From: Alkaliphilus sp. B6464
GTDB lineage: Bacteria; Bacillota; Clostridia; Peptostreptococcales; Natronincolaceae
Assembly (NCBI RefSeq): GCF_018141165.1
Contig: NZ_CP058558.1
Location: 124,001 to 188,000, forward strand
Direction of reading: 5' to 3'
Length of the DNA: 64,000 nucleotides
The first letter of the stretch is position 1. The number at the start of each line of letters is the position of its first letter. Below the pieces are notes generated by a model. That model ran no database searches and was not told where the DNA came from. It worked only from the letters and a program-made list of their open reading frames with translations. The translations under genes and the position numbers were made by a program. Below, piece after piece: positions 42,202-50,782 of the stretch.

Positions 42202-42251
42202 AAGCAAGGTAGTGTATATCAAAGACATAAAAATGCTTTCAATAAAATAGA

Positions 42252-42275
42252 AGAACAGAGATTATCTCTGTTCTT
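42252..42275. terminator. terminator between converging genes
   Basis: AGAACAGAGA/TCTCTGTTCT stem followed by TTTT at the helicase stop. Confidence 0.7.
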
Positions 42276-44522
42276 TTAAATTATTTTAATAAGTTTTCTA
42301 TCTAAGCAAGGCTGTAAAACCATTGTCTTCGCAGTATTATGATCGTCAAACTTAATTTTCACTATATATCCGTCATAAAATTGAACTACACCTTTCCCAA
42401 AAGATTTATGTTCTATAACTGTATTAACCCCAATCCTTTCAACATTCTGTTTACTACTATTACCTATTGAAGTATTAGTACTTTTAGAAATCTTAGAATG
42501 ATTTGAGTCTGCTCTAATCTGCTGACTTCTTCCATTATCCTTATTCTTTAACATGCTTCCAATAATATTACTTGGCTTATCAGGGTGAAGAATTGCATCC
42601 ATTTCTTTTAAAAATTGAGATGGCTCTACTTTTTCATTATTCTTAGTTTCAATTTTATATAAAGTCAACTTTTCTTTAGCCCTAGTCATTCCTACATAAA
42701 ATAGCCGTCTTTCTTCTTCTATATATTTTTTAACCCCTTTTTCTGCAAGTTCCAAACTTGAAAAGGTAGGGAACAGTCCATCAATAAGATCTATCATATA
42801 AACCTCTTTCCACTCAAGGCCTTTGCTTGAATGTATCGTTGTTAATGTTATTGCATTTTTATTTTTGTTAAATACCGAATTTTCCATGTGCTGTTCTAAA
42901 TCTTTTAATTTTTGAATAAAATCTGCTACTGTAGGCGAACTTTTAGAAATCAATCTAAGATTTGCTATAATGGATTTTAAGTTTTCTATAGAATATCCAT
43001 ATTCGTCTGCACTTTTTTTCAATTGGGTATTATACTTTAGATCATATTCAATAAATTCTATAGCCTGTTCTGTTTTCTTTCTTGACAAAATATTAAAATT
43101 CCATTTTAATCTTATCATATTATCCTTTTGATAATCTTCAAGATATGGAAGATCTATCAATTTTTCAAATATTGATTTATTACTTTTATCTTTTTTTATA
43201 TCATTAATCATTTTATGAGAAATATAGTAACCTTCCATTTTTCCATAAATCCTCTGAAAAGAATCTATATCATTATTATCTTCTGCTAACTTCATGAAAG
43301 ATATAATATCCTCAACTAGCCAGTGCTTAAAAAAGTATTTATTAAACCCTTTCATATAAAAAGGTATTCCTTCACTATATAACTTCTCGGCTAACCCTAT
43401 TGATGACATATTATTTCTATAAAGTATTGCAACCCTTGATAAGTCTTTTTCTTTTTTTAAAGTAGATACTATGTGATTAAGTTGTTGCTCTACATCTTTT
43501 AATTCAATTACGTTTACCAATTCTCCATCTTCATTTTCCGTAAATATATTTTTTTCATATCTTTCTTTGTTTGTCTTAATAAAATCTCCACATACAGAAA
43601 CAATATTATTTGTAGAACGATAATTTTGCTCCATACGAAATATTTTTGTATTAGGATAAATCTTATCAATATTAAGTAAAAACTCTGGAAATGCTGCTCT
43701 AAATCCATATATAGATTGATCATCATCAGCAACATAAAATATATTGTTACAAGGCTCACCTAGTATTTTTATTAACTCATGCTGTACCTTTGATGTATCT
43801 TGAGCCTCGTCCACCTGAATATATTGATATCTCGCTCTGTATTTATTCAGAATTAAAGGCTCTTCCTTGAATATTCTTAGACATTCTGAAAGCATATCAT
43901 CATAGTCTACGTATCCATTCTCTCTCTTGATTCTTTCATAATCTTCATATATTTTTTCGAAGTTATCTATCTCCCACTTATAATTACTAAATTCAGTTTT
44001 TTTCAGCATCATATTTTTAGCAAAACCTATTTTATTAGATAATTCTTCAAGTTTTTCATCATTTATATGTTCTTCATTATAATTAAAATAGATTTGTTTC
44101 AATAATTTGATTTTTGTAATTGGAGGTTCTATTCCTCTATTTTTATTGTTATCCTGTGCCTCGATAATAATATAATCCAAATGATATAATTTATTATACT
44201 CTTGAACAACTTTATTGGCAAAACTATGAATAGTAGAAAAATGAATATCACTTTTTATAACATTAGCAAATATCTTATTAAATCTATCTTCCATGTCTTT
44301 TGCTGACGATCTACTGAAAGTAACAGAAAGTATGTTTTCTGGATCTATACCATTATTTAAAATCAAGTTTGCTGTTCTACTTAATAACGCAGTAGTTTTT
44401 CCTCCGCCCGGAACTGCTAGAATAAGACTAGGACCTTCTGTATGTATTACAGCCATCCTTTGTTGCATATTTAAATCTATATTAAATTCCTCTTTAAGTC
44501 TTTGAAAAAATTCTTCATTCAC
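42276..44522 (-). CDS. UvrD/PcrA-family superfamily 1 DNA helicase
   Basis: A GTG start follows AAAGGAAGTG. The 748-aa protein has the Q motif LNMQQRMAV, Walker A AVPGGGKT at 36-43, Walker B QVDEAQDTS (near 225), the ADDDQSIYGFRAA motif III, EQNYRS (IV), TIHSSKGLEWKEV (V) and YVGMTRAKEKL (VI). The C-terminal tail ends in a PcrA-like beta segment that binds RNA polymerase in PcrA (GVNTVIEHKSFGKGVV...VKIKFDD). A 3'-5' helicase for repair or rolling-circle-type unwinding. Confidence 0.95.
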   Translation of the reverse strand: MNEEFFQRLKEEFNIDLNMQQRMAVIHTEGPSLILAVPGGGKTTALLSRTANLILNNGIDPENILSVTFSRSSAKDMEDRFNKIFANVIKSDIHFSTIHSFANKVVQEYNKLYHLDYIIIEAQDNNKNRGIEPPITKIKLLKQIYFNYNEEHINDEKLEELSNKIGFAKNMMLKKTEFSNYKWEIDNFEKIYEDYERIKRENGYVDYDDMLSECLRIFKEEPLILNKYRARYQYIQVDEAQDTSKVQHELIKILGEPCNNIFYVADDDQSIYGFRAAFPEFLLNIDKIYPNTKIFRMEQNYRSTNNIVSVCGDFIKTNKERYEKNIFTENEDGELVNVIELKDVEQQLNHIVSTLKKEKDLSRVAILYRNNMSSIGLAEKLYSEGIPFYMKGFNKYFFKHWLVEDIISFMKLAEDNNDIDSFQRIYGKMEGYYISHKMINDIKKDKSNKSIFEKLIDLPYLEDYQKDNMIRLKWNFNILSRKKTEQAIEFIEYDLKYNTQLKKSADEYGYSIENLKSIIANLRLISKSSPTVADFIQKLKDLEQHMENSVFNKNKNAITLTTIHSSKGLEWKEVYMIDLIDGLFPTFSSLELAEKGVKKYIEEERRLFYVGMTRAKEKLTLYKIETKNNEKVEPSQFLKEMDAILHPDKPSNIIGSMLKNKDNGRSQQIRADSNHSKISKSTNTSIGNSSKQNVERIGVNTVIEHKSFGKGVVQFYDGYIVKIKFDDHNTAKTMVLQPCLDRKLIKII

Positions 44523-44607
44523 TTCAATTCACTTCCTTTATATAGTTTTGTTGTTAATTATATTGAAAGTCTCACATACTTAACAAGTTTTTAATTTAAT
44601 ATTTCAT

Positions 44608-44700
44608 TTATGTTTTTATACTATAAGACTCTAATGCTTCTTTACACTGAATGATACCTGAACGTGCAAGAATTACATCAGTATTTTTAATGTAACACAT
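44608..44700 (-). pseudogene. 30-aa protein-like remnant
   Basis: A short frame (NTDVILARSGIIQCKEALES) with an ATG that overlaps a weak copy of the conserved element, but no ribosome site. Probably a gene remnant. The rest of the 510-base gap before the methyltransferase holds only the hairpin at 44918. Confidence 0.3.
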
Positions 44701-44917
44701 AAATATTACTGTACGATATCTTTTTAGTATCATTTACGATAATATTAGTTAAGATATTAAATATTGGGTGTTTAACTTTTAAAGATATTTTTAGCACTCT
44801 AATTATTAATTAAAAACATTTTTATAATAAAAAAGACTTAAAGCAAATTCAATGACTTTCGTTTTGAAGTGCAAAGAAATTTTGCAATCATTAATAATAC
44901 TACATTGGAAACATATA

Positions 44918-44945
44918 AAAAGTGGAATAACATTATTCCACTTTT
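44918..44945 (-). terminator. terminator after the methyltransferase
   Basis: AAAAGTGGAATAA/TTATTCCACTTTT stem with a 2-base loop and T run on the minus strand. Confidence 0.7.
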
Positions 44946-45032
44946 AAATTGCTTTAAAACCAATAAATAAGTTATCACAACAAGCAATTTTCCCTATAAT
45001 ATAAATGTCTACTAATCATTAAACTCCTTCTT

Positions 45033-46169
45033 TTAAACTAAAATATATCTTCTTTGTCTTTCAGTTAAATCTTTGCCTGAATAAATCCAGTTAAGGAGTC
45101 CTTTGTAAAAATTATTACTTGGTTGAATTTCTATCTTTTCTATTAGCCAATCTACTTCCTCTTTGTATTTTTCTTCAATATTTAATCTGTTATTAAAATA
45201 TTCTACTAAAGGCATTCCAACAAACTCTGCAAGTTTAGGTGGGACAGCATTTCCTATTTGCGTATATTGTTTTTCCAATGAACCACACACAATATAATCT
45301 TCAGAGAATGTTTGTATTATTTTAGATTCCAATACAGACAACCTCCTACATTCATCTGGAATATGCCATTTATTTTCAGATATCCATTTCATTTTTCCAA
45401 ATCCGGGATGTATCTTTGCATATCTGGCTGAAGCCTCTATTGTATAGGCAGGTTCTTCCCATGGTTTTTGTCTCCTTCTTGATAAAAATTTCCAATCATA
45501 GGCACCATTATAATATTGACCGGTTTGATCAGTATCTTTAAGGTGCCATATTGCATCCTTTTGTGTTATAAATGGAAGTTTATCTTCTCCATGGGTTGTA
45601 GGTAAAAATTTATATTTGTAATTTAGGTCATTGCGTATACCTACCATAATAAGTCTTAATCTATTGACCTGTGGCACCCCAACAGTAGCACAATCAATAA
45701 CCTGATATGTTATAATGTATCCTTTTCCACAGGTTTCATAGTCATGTTTTATCTTTTTAAATACACTAGAGCCATCTTCAAAATTCATATCTAGCAGCCC
45801 TACAACATTTTCAAAAATGAAGAACTCTGCATTAGTTTGTTCTAATGCTCTAAGAGTCGCAATATAAGCATAATTTCTAGGATCATCCATCGTCCTTTTA
45901 GAATTTGCTCTTGAGAATCCTTGACATGGTGGTCCAAATACTAATCCATCTATCTTTTGATTACTTAATGTATTAAAATCTTTAATTGTATGAACATTTT
46001 TGCAGTATACATTTGCGTCTGGATGATTCGCTTTAAAACTTTTTACTGCTTCAGGCATAATATCTAAAGCCCAAATTGTTTTAAAACCTAGCCTTCTTAC
46101 CCCTTCATCAAAACCACCCATTCCACAAAACATTGAGCCTAATTTAACTTCATTTTTTAGATCTTTCAT
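45033..46169 (-). CDS. DNA (cytosine-5) methyltransferase
   Basis: The 378-aa protein has the C5-MTase motifs in order: I (FCGMGGFDEGV, 14-24), IV (GPPCQGFS with catalytic Cys82), VI (FENVVGL, near 118), VIII-like (VNRLRLIMVGIR) and X (QIGNAVPP, near 290-310). The region between VIII and X (target recognition) is short. No restriction endonuclease is adjacent, so it is probably an orphan enzyme that protects the element's DNA or marks it. It has an unusually long structured leader (see 46172-46450). Confidence 0.95.
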   Translation of the reverse strand: MKDLKNEVKLGSMFCGMGGFDEGVRRLGFKTIWALDIMPEAVKSFKANHPDANVYCKNVHTIKDFNTLSNQKIDGLVFGPPCQGFSRANSKRTMDDPRNYAYIATLRALEQTNAEFFIFENVVGLLDMNFEDGSSVFKKIKHDYETCGKGYIITYQVIDCATVGVPQVNRLRLIMVGIRNDLNYKYKFLPTTHGEDKLPFITQKDAIWHLKDTDQTGQYYNGAYDWKFLSRRRQKPWEEPAYTIEASARYAKIHPGFGKMKWISENKWHIPDECRRLSVLESKIIQTFSEDYIVCGSLEKQYTQIGNAVPPKLAEFVGMPLVEYFNNRLNIEEKYKEEVDWLIEKIEIQPSNNFYKGLLNWIYSGKDLTERQRRYILV

Positions 46170-46171
46170 TA

Positions 46172-46450
46172 TCTTTATTCTCCTATCAATTCTTAGTATT
46201 TTAAACTCTCGAACTGAAAGGGAACATCAATAACCTGTGCGTAACTGTACTAGTCAAATACAGTGAGCCTTTAATCACATAGATAAAGGCGTTTCCTACT
46301 TTATCGTTTTACTATTATCGCATTAAAATTTATAGATGCGATAACACTCCCTACGACCAACTTAGAGAGAGGAGGAGTATCAGAGCCTCCTAACCCTATT
46401 ATTGGGGATTGATAACAAAAAATCTGTTTATAATTTGTAATTCATGCATT
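46172..46450 (-). ncRNA. structured leader upstream of the methyltransferase
   Basis: About 280 bases upstream of the gene contain a series of perfect or near-perfect stems: 46244-46264 (ACTGTA/TACAGT), 46267-46290 (GCCTTTA/TAAAGGC), 46316-46343 (TATCGCAT/ATGCGATA) and 46371-46390 (GGAGG/CCTCC). AGGAAAC and GTTCCCT could close a junction around the first two. The region is less A+T-rich than neighbouring gaps. I cannot assign it to a known riboswitch or RNA class. It could be a cis regulator of the methyltransferase or a separate RNA. Confidence 0.5.
46399..46449 (-). CDS. possible leader peptide, 16 aa
   Basis: An ATG 8 bases after TGGAGG opens MHELQIINRFFVINPQ and two stops, at the head of the structured leader. 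It could couple translation to folding of the downstream RNA. Confidence 0.4.
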   Translation of the reverse strand: MHELQIINRFFVINPQ

Positions 46451-46529
46451 TAAATTACCTCCATGCTATAAATAAAATCTAAAAATTTTTAAGCATATTA
46501 CAAAAGTAAAAGTATAGAAGTCAAATAAA

Positions 46530-46563
46530 AAAGATATCGGTAGGGGGGACCACCGATATCTTT
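46530..46563 (-). terminator. strong terminator after the 46576 gene
   Basis: AAAGATATCGGT/ACCGATATCTTT stem with an AGGGGGGACC-type loop; on the minus strand it ends in TTTTTTATTT. Confidence 0.8.
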
Positions 46564-46575
46564 AATGGATGTATT

Positions 46576-46932
46576 CTATTGATCTTTCATTTGTGGGAAT
46601 CTACCATACCAGAATCTTTCAAGATATTTGTTTACATATGGATTTCCATCTTTATCTTCTTTATCAGATTCAACTTCAGCCCAAACAACAAATATTTGTT
46701 GCCCCGGTTGGAATTTTTCCACTAATTTTTTAGTTCCATCATGAGTAACATTAATACGGTTAATGTATGTTGGATCTTTATCTCTTGCTTTATTAACAGC
46801 AATATCAAAAGATAAAAAACCATTATCAGCATTTACTCTAATAACATTACCTGCTGTCATCTTGATTTTTCTTTCCTTACCGTTATCTGTAGGTATAATA
46901 TATTCTTGAACTTCATAAATTTTTTCTGGCAT
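46576..46932 (-). CDS. small beta-rich protein, possible OB-fold ssDNA-binding protein
   Basis: The start follows TTGGAGGTC. The 118-aa protein is beta-rich: ERKIKMTAGNVIRVN, GFLSFDIAVNKAR, then KFQPGQQIFVVWAEVES and a basic/aromatic end (LERFWYGRFP). Alternating strands with a GQ turn before a hydrophobic strand recall SSB-like OB folds, and no other SSB is seen in the window. Size and context (isolated, strong terminator) fit, but the assignment is a guess. Confidence 0.6.
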   Translation of the reverse strand: MPEKIYEVQEYIIPTDNGKERKIKMTAGNVIRVNADNGFLSFDIAVNKARDKDPTYINRINVTHDGTKKLVEKFQPGQQIFVVWAEVESDKEDKDGNPYVNKYLERFWYGRFPQMKDQ

Positions 46933-47049
46933 TTACATGACCTCCAATTATTTAATTTAATCCTTATATCTAATACGTTAAGGATTATAGTAATTTACAC
47001 TTTAACAAGTCAAGATTATTTCAAGAAAAATATAAAATATTTTCCTTGA

Positions 47050-47370
47050 TTATTCTTCATCCTCGTCTAGATCTTCATCATTTTCTTCATCTTCATCATC
47101 TTCCTCTGAATCAGAATCATCACTAAGTTTAATTTCAGTGATTTCCTCTTTAAGTTTAGCAATTTTATCCTGAAGTCTTTCAATCTTTTTAACATCTTTA
47201 CCTTTTAGATATTCAATATCATACTCTACTAAGTCATTCTCTAATACTTTAGGAGTAAAAATAAGAGTTGCTTTATTTTTAAGTTCGAGTTGAATTTGTC
47301 CCCCTTCAAGAATTTTAACTTCTTTTAGACCAGAACTTTGGACAATAATATTAGGATCATTTACTAGCAT
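47050..47370 (-). CDS. hypothetical protein with highly acidic tail, 106 aa
   Basis: I chose the ATG preceded by TGGAGGTG. Residues 1-60 are beta-rich, 60-83 form a charged coiled coil (IERLQDKIAKLKEEITEI), and the final 22 are almost all Asp/Glu/Ser. Acidic tails of this kind occur on DNA mimics and histone-like or phage inhibitor proteins. Function unknown. Confidence 0.7.
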   Translation of the reverse strand: MLVNDPNIIVQSSGLKEVKILEGGQIQLELKNKATLIFTPKVLENDLVEYDIEYLKGKDVKKIERLQDKIAKLKEEITEIKLSDDSDSEEDDEDEENDEDLDEDEE

Positions 47371-47403
47371 ACACAACACCTCCATTTATTAATTTATTTC
47401 TGT

Positions 47404-47415
47404 TTTAACATAACA
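47404..47415 (-). promoter_or_regulatory. conserved promoter-like element
   Basis: Exact TGTTATGTTAAA on the minus strand, 33 bases upstream of the acidic-tail gene. Confidence 0.75.
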
Positions 47416-47450
47416 TATAGATTTATTTTTTTAACAGTAATTATTTTTTA

Positions 47451-47996
47451 TTACATTCTCACAATTACTTCATCATTCATTTTGATAAAATTTTGATTCA
47501 GAACACCTGCCATTTTCCACCCGGTATCCTTGTATTCAAAGATTATACTTTCCGTATACAATTCTTCAATCTTTTTAACGGTTCCTGTAAATATATTTTC
47601 TCTATGATATACTGCTGCAATTTCTACTTTAATTGTAATATGGCTAATATAGTTAATCGACTGAATCGATTGACTTTCAAGTTCAGCACTTATTATATTC
47701 ACATATTCATTTGAATACTTAAATAACTTTTTAGTTTCATCTATCTCCTTAATTGTTTTTTCCAAACAATCATCTGTTAAGTACTTTTTGGAAACAGAGA
47801 TGTCTTGCCTGTATATAGAAGATAGATAAGAACCTATACACTTAGATAGATACTTATTTAAATGTTCATAATTAAAATCTAATTTGCTATATACATTTTG
47901 TTTATTCTGTAGTTTTTGTAAAATATCATTATTGTTCTTATTAATAACATTGTCAGTTTCCTTATCCTTCTCTCTTTTGAATAACTTTCTAAACAT
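47451..47996 (-). CDS. hypothetical protein, 181 aa
   Basis: The start follows AAAGGGGGG. A basic N-terminus (MFRKLFKREKDKE), then a helical part, then a beta-sheet region near 100-175 (HITIKVEIAAVYHRENIFTG, ESIIFEYKDTGWKMAGV), which recalls NTF2/Tim44-like folds. No catalytic motif. Family not recognised. Confidence 0.7.
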   Translation of the reverse strand: MFRKLFKREKDKETDNVINKNNNDILQKLQNKQNVYSKLDFNYEHLNKYLSKCIGSYLSSIYRQDISVSKKYLTDDCLEKTIKEIDETKKLFKYSNEYVNIISAELESQSIQSINYISHITIKVEIAAVYHRENIFTGTVKKIEELYTESIIFEYKDTGWKMAGVLNQNFIKMNDEVIVRM

Positions 47997-48078
47997 ATAT
48001 CTACTCCCCCCTTTGCAAATCTTAATGACACATCTTATTCATTTTATATATAAAAGTCAAAAAATAAGCATAAAAAAA

Positions 48079-48114
48079 CAGTAATAATAATTCATAAAAG
48101 AATTGTTATTACTG
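48079..48114. terminator. hairpin terminator
   Basis: CAGTAATAA and TTATTACTG arms with additional pairing AATTC/GAATT. Confidence 0.6.
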
Positions 48115-48177
48115 CCCTATGTTATAAAATACAAATTTAATATATTAATGTCTTTAAGGTTATTCACCTACATATCT

Positions 48178-48372
48178 CTAGTATCCTTTAAAATCAAAAA
48201 TGAAATACAATAAACCAACAAAACTAATCAGTATACCTACTTCAGCATTTTTGGAATGAAATATATTAAAAGTATAGGCGTTTAGCATGAACATTAATGC
48301 ACTAATCATTAATCCTATAAATCTAGTTTTTCTTAGTAGTATTATGTATCTAAGATTTTTGAATTGATGCAT
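48178..48372 (-). CDS. small membrane protein, 64 aa
   Basis: I chose the ATG 9 bases after AGAGGTG. A basic start (MHQFKNLRYIILLRKTR) precedes two hydrophobic helices (FIGLMISALMFMLNAY and AEVGILISFVGLLYFIF). The topology is probably both ends inside. Function unknown. Confidence 0.6.
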   Translation of the reverse strand: MHQFKNLRYIILLRKTRFIGLMISALMFMLNAYTFNIFHSKNAEVGILISFVGLLYFIFDFKGY

Positions 48373-48529
48373 TATAAACACCTCTTTTCGTTAAAATTTA
48401 CTATCTGTATTCAGATATTATCATATATTTTATATAAATTCAATATGTATTTTTATTATTTATATGTATTTTTGACATAACAATATTTTTAATCTAAAAT
48501 ATAATCACTTTTAAAGAGAGGTGATTTAA

Positions 48530-48940
48530 ATGAATATAAATACTCATAAAATTATGTTTGGTATAAATAAAGATAAAACCGTTGATTCTCTTTCTAAAAC
48601 AATAGAAGGTGTTGAAGGGCTAAAATGGTATAAAGGGGTACTGTCTAGTAACTTTAATAATCCGCAATATGCAAATAAGAATTCTGTACTTGTTAAAGAA
48701 CTGGATAAAATAATTAAAGTTTCTTTATATAAATTTAAATATCAAGAATTAGAAAATTTACTTATTTCATTTCATGATGAAAAAGTTAAAAATTCTTCTT
48801 TTATAAGTAAAGATTATCTTAATTACTTGGCTTTAAAAAATACTAGTAAAACAATAGATGAGATAAATATTGATGCAGATATAGATGCAATAGATAAAAT
48901 TATTAATTTTCTACAAGCAAACCAAAAGACCCCAGAGTAA
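48530..48940 (+). CDS. hypothetical protein, 136 aa
   Basis: The start follows AGAGAGGTGA. A soluble protein, mixed at the N-terminus and helical from 55 onward, with an acidic end. Terminator directly after the stop. Family not recognised. Confidence 0.7.
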   Translation: MNINTHKIMFGINKDKTVDSLSKTIEGVEGLKWYKGVLSSNFNNPQYANKNSVLVKELDKIIKVSLYKFKYQELENLLISFHDEKVKNSSFISKDYLNYLALKNTSKTIDEINIDADIDAIDKIINFLQANQKTPE

Positions 48941-48953
48941 TCGCTGGAGTCTT
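48925..48953 (+). terminator. terminator
   Basis: AAAGAC(C)CCAG/CTGG(A)GTCTT stem overlapping the stop of 48530-48940. Confidence 0.6.
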
Positions 48954-49016
48954 CTTTGATAAGATATATAATTTTATTCCTTTTATTAATGTATTGCATA
49001 ATATTTGATTTGTGCT

Positions 49017-49172
49017 TTATTTTCTTTTACTTCTTTTGGACTTATAGAACTCAAATATATATTTAAACGTTATCAGAGCAGCAAACACCCACCATGTTCT
49101 TTTGACAAATTCAAGTCCTAACTGAAAATATATTTTATTTAATTCCCAAAAACTATATTTTGAAAAGTCCAT
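49017..49172 (-). CDS. small single-helix membrane protein, 51 aa
   Basis: An ATG after TAGGTGAAG opens MDFSKYSFWELNKIYFQLGL, a Trp/Phe-rich helix (TWWVFAALITFKYIF) and a strongly basic tail (YKSKRSKRK). One membrane span with a positive C-terminus. Too short for standard gene calls. Function unknown; holin- or toxin-like proteins can look like this. Confidence 0.5.
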   Translation of the reverse strand: MDFSKYSFWELNKIYFQLGLEFVKRTWWVFAALITFKYIFEFYKSKRSKRK

Positions 49173-49283
49173 AATATACTTCACCTACTTCCAGTATAAT
49201 TCTTATAAATTTTACATGATCTTTGCATACCGAATCATCCTCCGCATCTTCTTTATGTTCCGAAACATCCCTGTTATGTTTAA

Positions 49284-49463
49284 TTAATCTTTTATCACTT
49301 CTAATGCTTTTTTTATATTTTCATCAATATGAGACATATAACTAATTATGACATCTCTATTGTTTAAGTTTTGATTAACTACTGAAATATCATGATTTAT
49401 TTTCCCTAAATGACTTCTTAATTCATTAAGTTCATTTTCATTCAAAATGTATACTTTTTTCAT
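49284..49463 (-). CDS. small helical protein, 59 aa
   Basis: The ATG follows GGAGAGGTG. The frame reads MKKVYILNENELNELRSHLG and ends ENIKKALEVIKD, a two-helix, acidic coiled-coil-like protein. Not recognised. Confidence 0.6.
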   Translation of the reverse strand: MKKVYILNENELNELRSHLGKINHDISVVNQNLNNRDVIISYMSHIDENIKKALEVIKD

Positions 49464-49526
49464 TAAATAGCACCTCTCCTTTATAAAATTACAATCGGTT
49501 CAGTATCGTACTCATCTTATGGTATG

Positions 49527-49868
49527 TCATAACTCAATACCATGACATTTAGCAAATTCTATATCCTGTTTCAAGTGTTCCGAATTGTTTTCAATATCCT
49601 CAATCCACATTGTTTCATCAAACACTGCTCTATTAGTTCCACAATTACATTCACTAGCCCATAAGACTTCAGAATCACATCTCATACATGGAACGCCCTT
49701 ATCTCTTATTTTAAAATCCTCTTTATCTTTAAGTACAGAATATAGTTTATCAGTATGTTTTTTAACTTGTCCATCAGTCATTGATACCATTAAGGAAACA
49801 TAATCAAATCCTAATTTTCGAGTTAAAAAATCTATCCTTTCCTTACGATTTTTGAAACGATTTTTCAA
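49527..49868 (-). CDS. zinc-ribbon-like hypothetical protein, 113 aa
   Basis: A TTG start follows GAAGGAGGT. CMRC (about 61-64) and CNC (about 73-76) are separated by nine residues and could hold one zinc. The N-terminus is basic and helical, the C-terminus acidic. Function unknown. Confidence 0.65.
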   Translation of the reverse strand: MKNRFKNRKERIDFLTRKLGFDYVSLMVSMTDGQVKKHTDKLYSVLKDKEDFKIRDKGVPCMRCDSEVLWASECNCGTNRAVFDETMWIEDIENNSEHLKQDIEFAKCHGIEL

Positions 49869-49916
49869 AGCAAGACCTCCTTCGTTAATGTCACTATTTT
49901 CTTATCATTATACAAA

Positions 49917-50075
49917 TTAATATTGCTTATTTGCTTGGGCTTCTTTTTCATCATATAATTTATTAAGCGATTCTTTAATCTTAACCATCCCCATGACTAT
50001 TTGACTATTCACTTGTTTTTCTGATTCTATCTCTTTATCTATTAATTCGTTAATTTCTACTATACCTATTTTCAT
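49917..50075 (-). CDS. small helical protein, 52 aa
   Basis: The ATG follows GAAGGAGTA. Reads MKIGIVEINELIDKEIESEK with a helical, charged remainder. It is one of a run of short minus-strand genes of unknown function between 49 and 51 kb. Confidence 0.55.
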   Translation of the reverse strand: MKIGIVEINELIDKEIESEKQVNSQIVMGMVKIKESLNKLYDEKEAQANKQY

Positions 50076-50175
50076 TTTCCTATACTCCTTCTTTTCACCT
50101 AATATTTGTTAACTTAAAGCATGTCAATATATTTGCTCTACTATTATTAACTATTTCATCAAACCTCTTTAACAA

Positions 50176-50311
50176 CTACTTGTTATCAGAAGCCTTCCGC
50201 ACGTTATTATAAAATACATATTTTTTATAAGCATCGTATACACTGTTTCGATACGTCCGACATTACGGTCTTATTTTTTGTCATTAATTGAAAAGCCTTT
50301 TCAGAATCCAT
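50176..50311 (-). pseudogene. small frameshifted gene
   Basis: An ATG after GGAGGGAATTC begins MDSEKAFQLMTKNKTVMSDV but stops after 28 codons. The next frame continues protein-like from the same point (VYDAYKKYVFYNNVRKASDN) to a stop at 50176. One single-base indel near 50240 would restore a gene of about 45 aa. Confidence 0.5.
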
Positions 50312-50336
50312 ATGAATTCCCTCCTTAGAATTTCAA

Positions 50337-50717
50337 TTAGATGAAAATCTTCAAAAGCATCTTCTTTCTGATTTGCTTTTCTAAAAACTCTTTAAAAGAA
50401 TCTTCAAAACTACCTAACCTAATGCAAGTTTTTAGTCCAAAATCGAATTTGTTCCAGTCAGGATTTTTTTGCATAAAATCATAAAATATCTTACACATTT
50501 CATAATTAGCATTGTAAAATTCCTCATTAAACAACTCTATATTTTCAGAGAAAACTTGTAAATAATCAGGATTATTAAACTTTTCTTTGTTTCTAATAAC
50601 AAATTCACTAAATTCCTGTTGTGTTCTTTTCTTCATGCAAACCTCATTATGCAATTTAGCAAATTCTTTAAAAAAATCCCAATCAAGTTTAGGCCATTGC
50701 CCTTTAAAATTATTCAT
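50337..50717 (-). CDS. hypothetical helical protein, 126 aa
   Basis: The start follows AAAAGGGGAT. Rich in Phe, Tyr, Asn and Lys, all helical, without motif or membrane span. Not recognised. Confidence 0.65.
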   Translation of the reverse strand: MNNFKGQWPKLDWDFFKEFAKLHNEVCMKKRTQQEFSEFVIRNKEKFNNPDYLQVFSENIELFNEEFYNANYEMCKIFYDFMQKNPDWNKFDFGLKTCIRLGSFEDSFKEFLEKQIRKKMLLKIFI

Positions 50718-50782
50718 ATAAATCCCCTTTTCAATGTTGTATTTTCTTTTAATATTATTGGGCTAATTTATTACGTTACTTA

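Noticed and set aside
46172-46260. c-di-GMP-I riboswitch, from the fragment ACGCACAGG on the minus strand
   Set aside because: The second conserved block (ACGCAAAGCC-like) and the paired architecture of that class are missing.
46172-46450. Group I intron or T-box leader
   Set aside because: No recognisable P7 core, no T-box sequence (AGGGTGGNACCGCG) and no split gene around it.
49272-49283. Plus-strand TGTTATGTTTAA as another promoter element
   Set aside because: No plus-strand gene follows; it overlaps the end of a minus-strand small gene and is probably chance.
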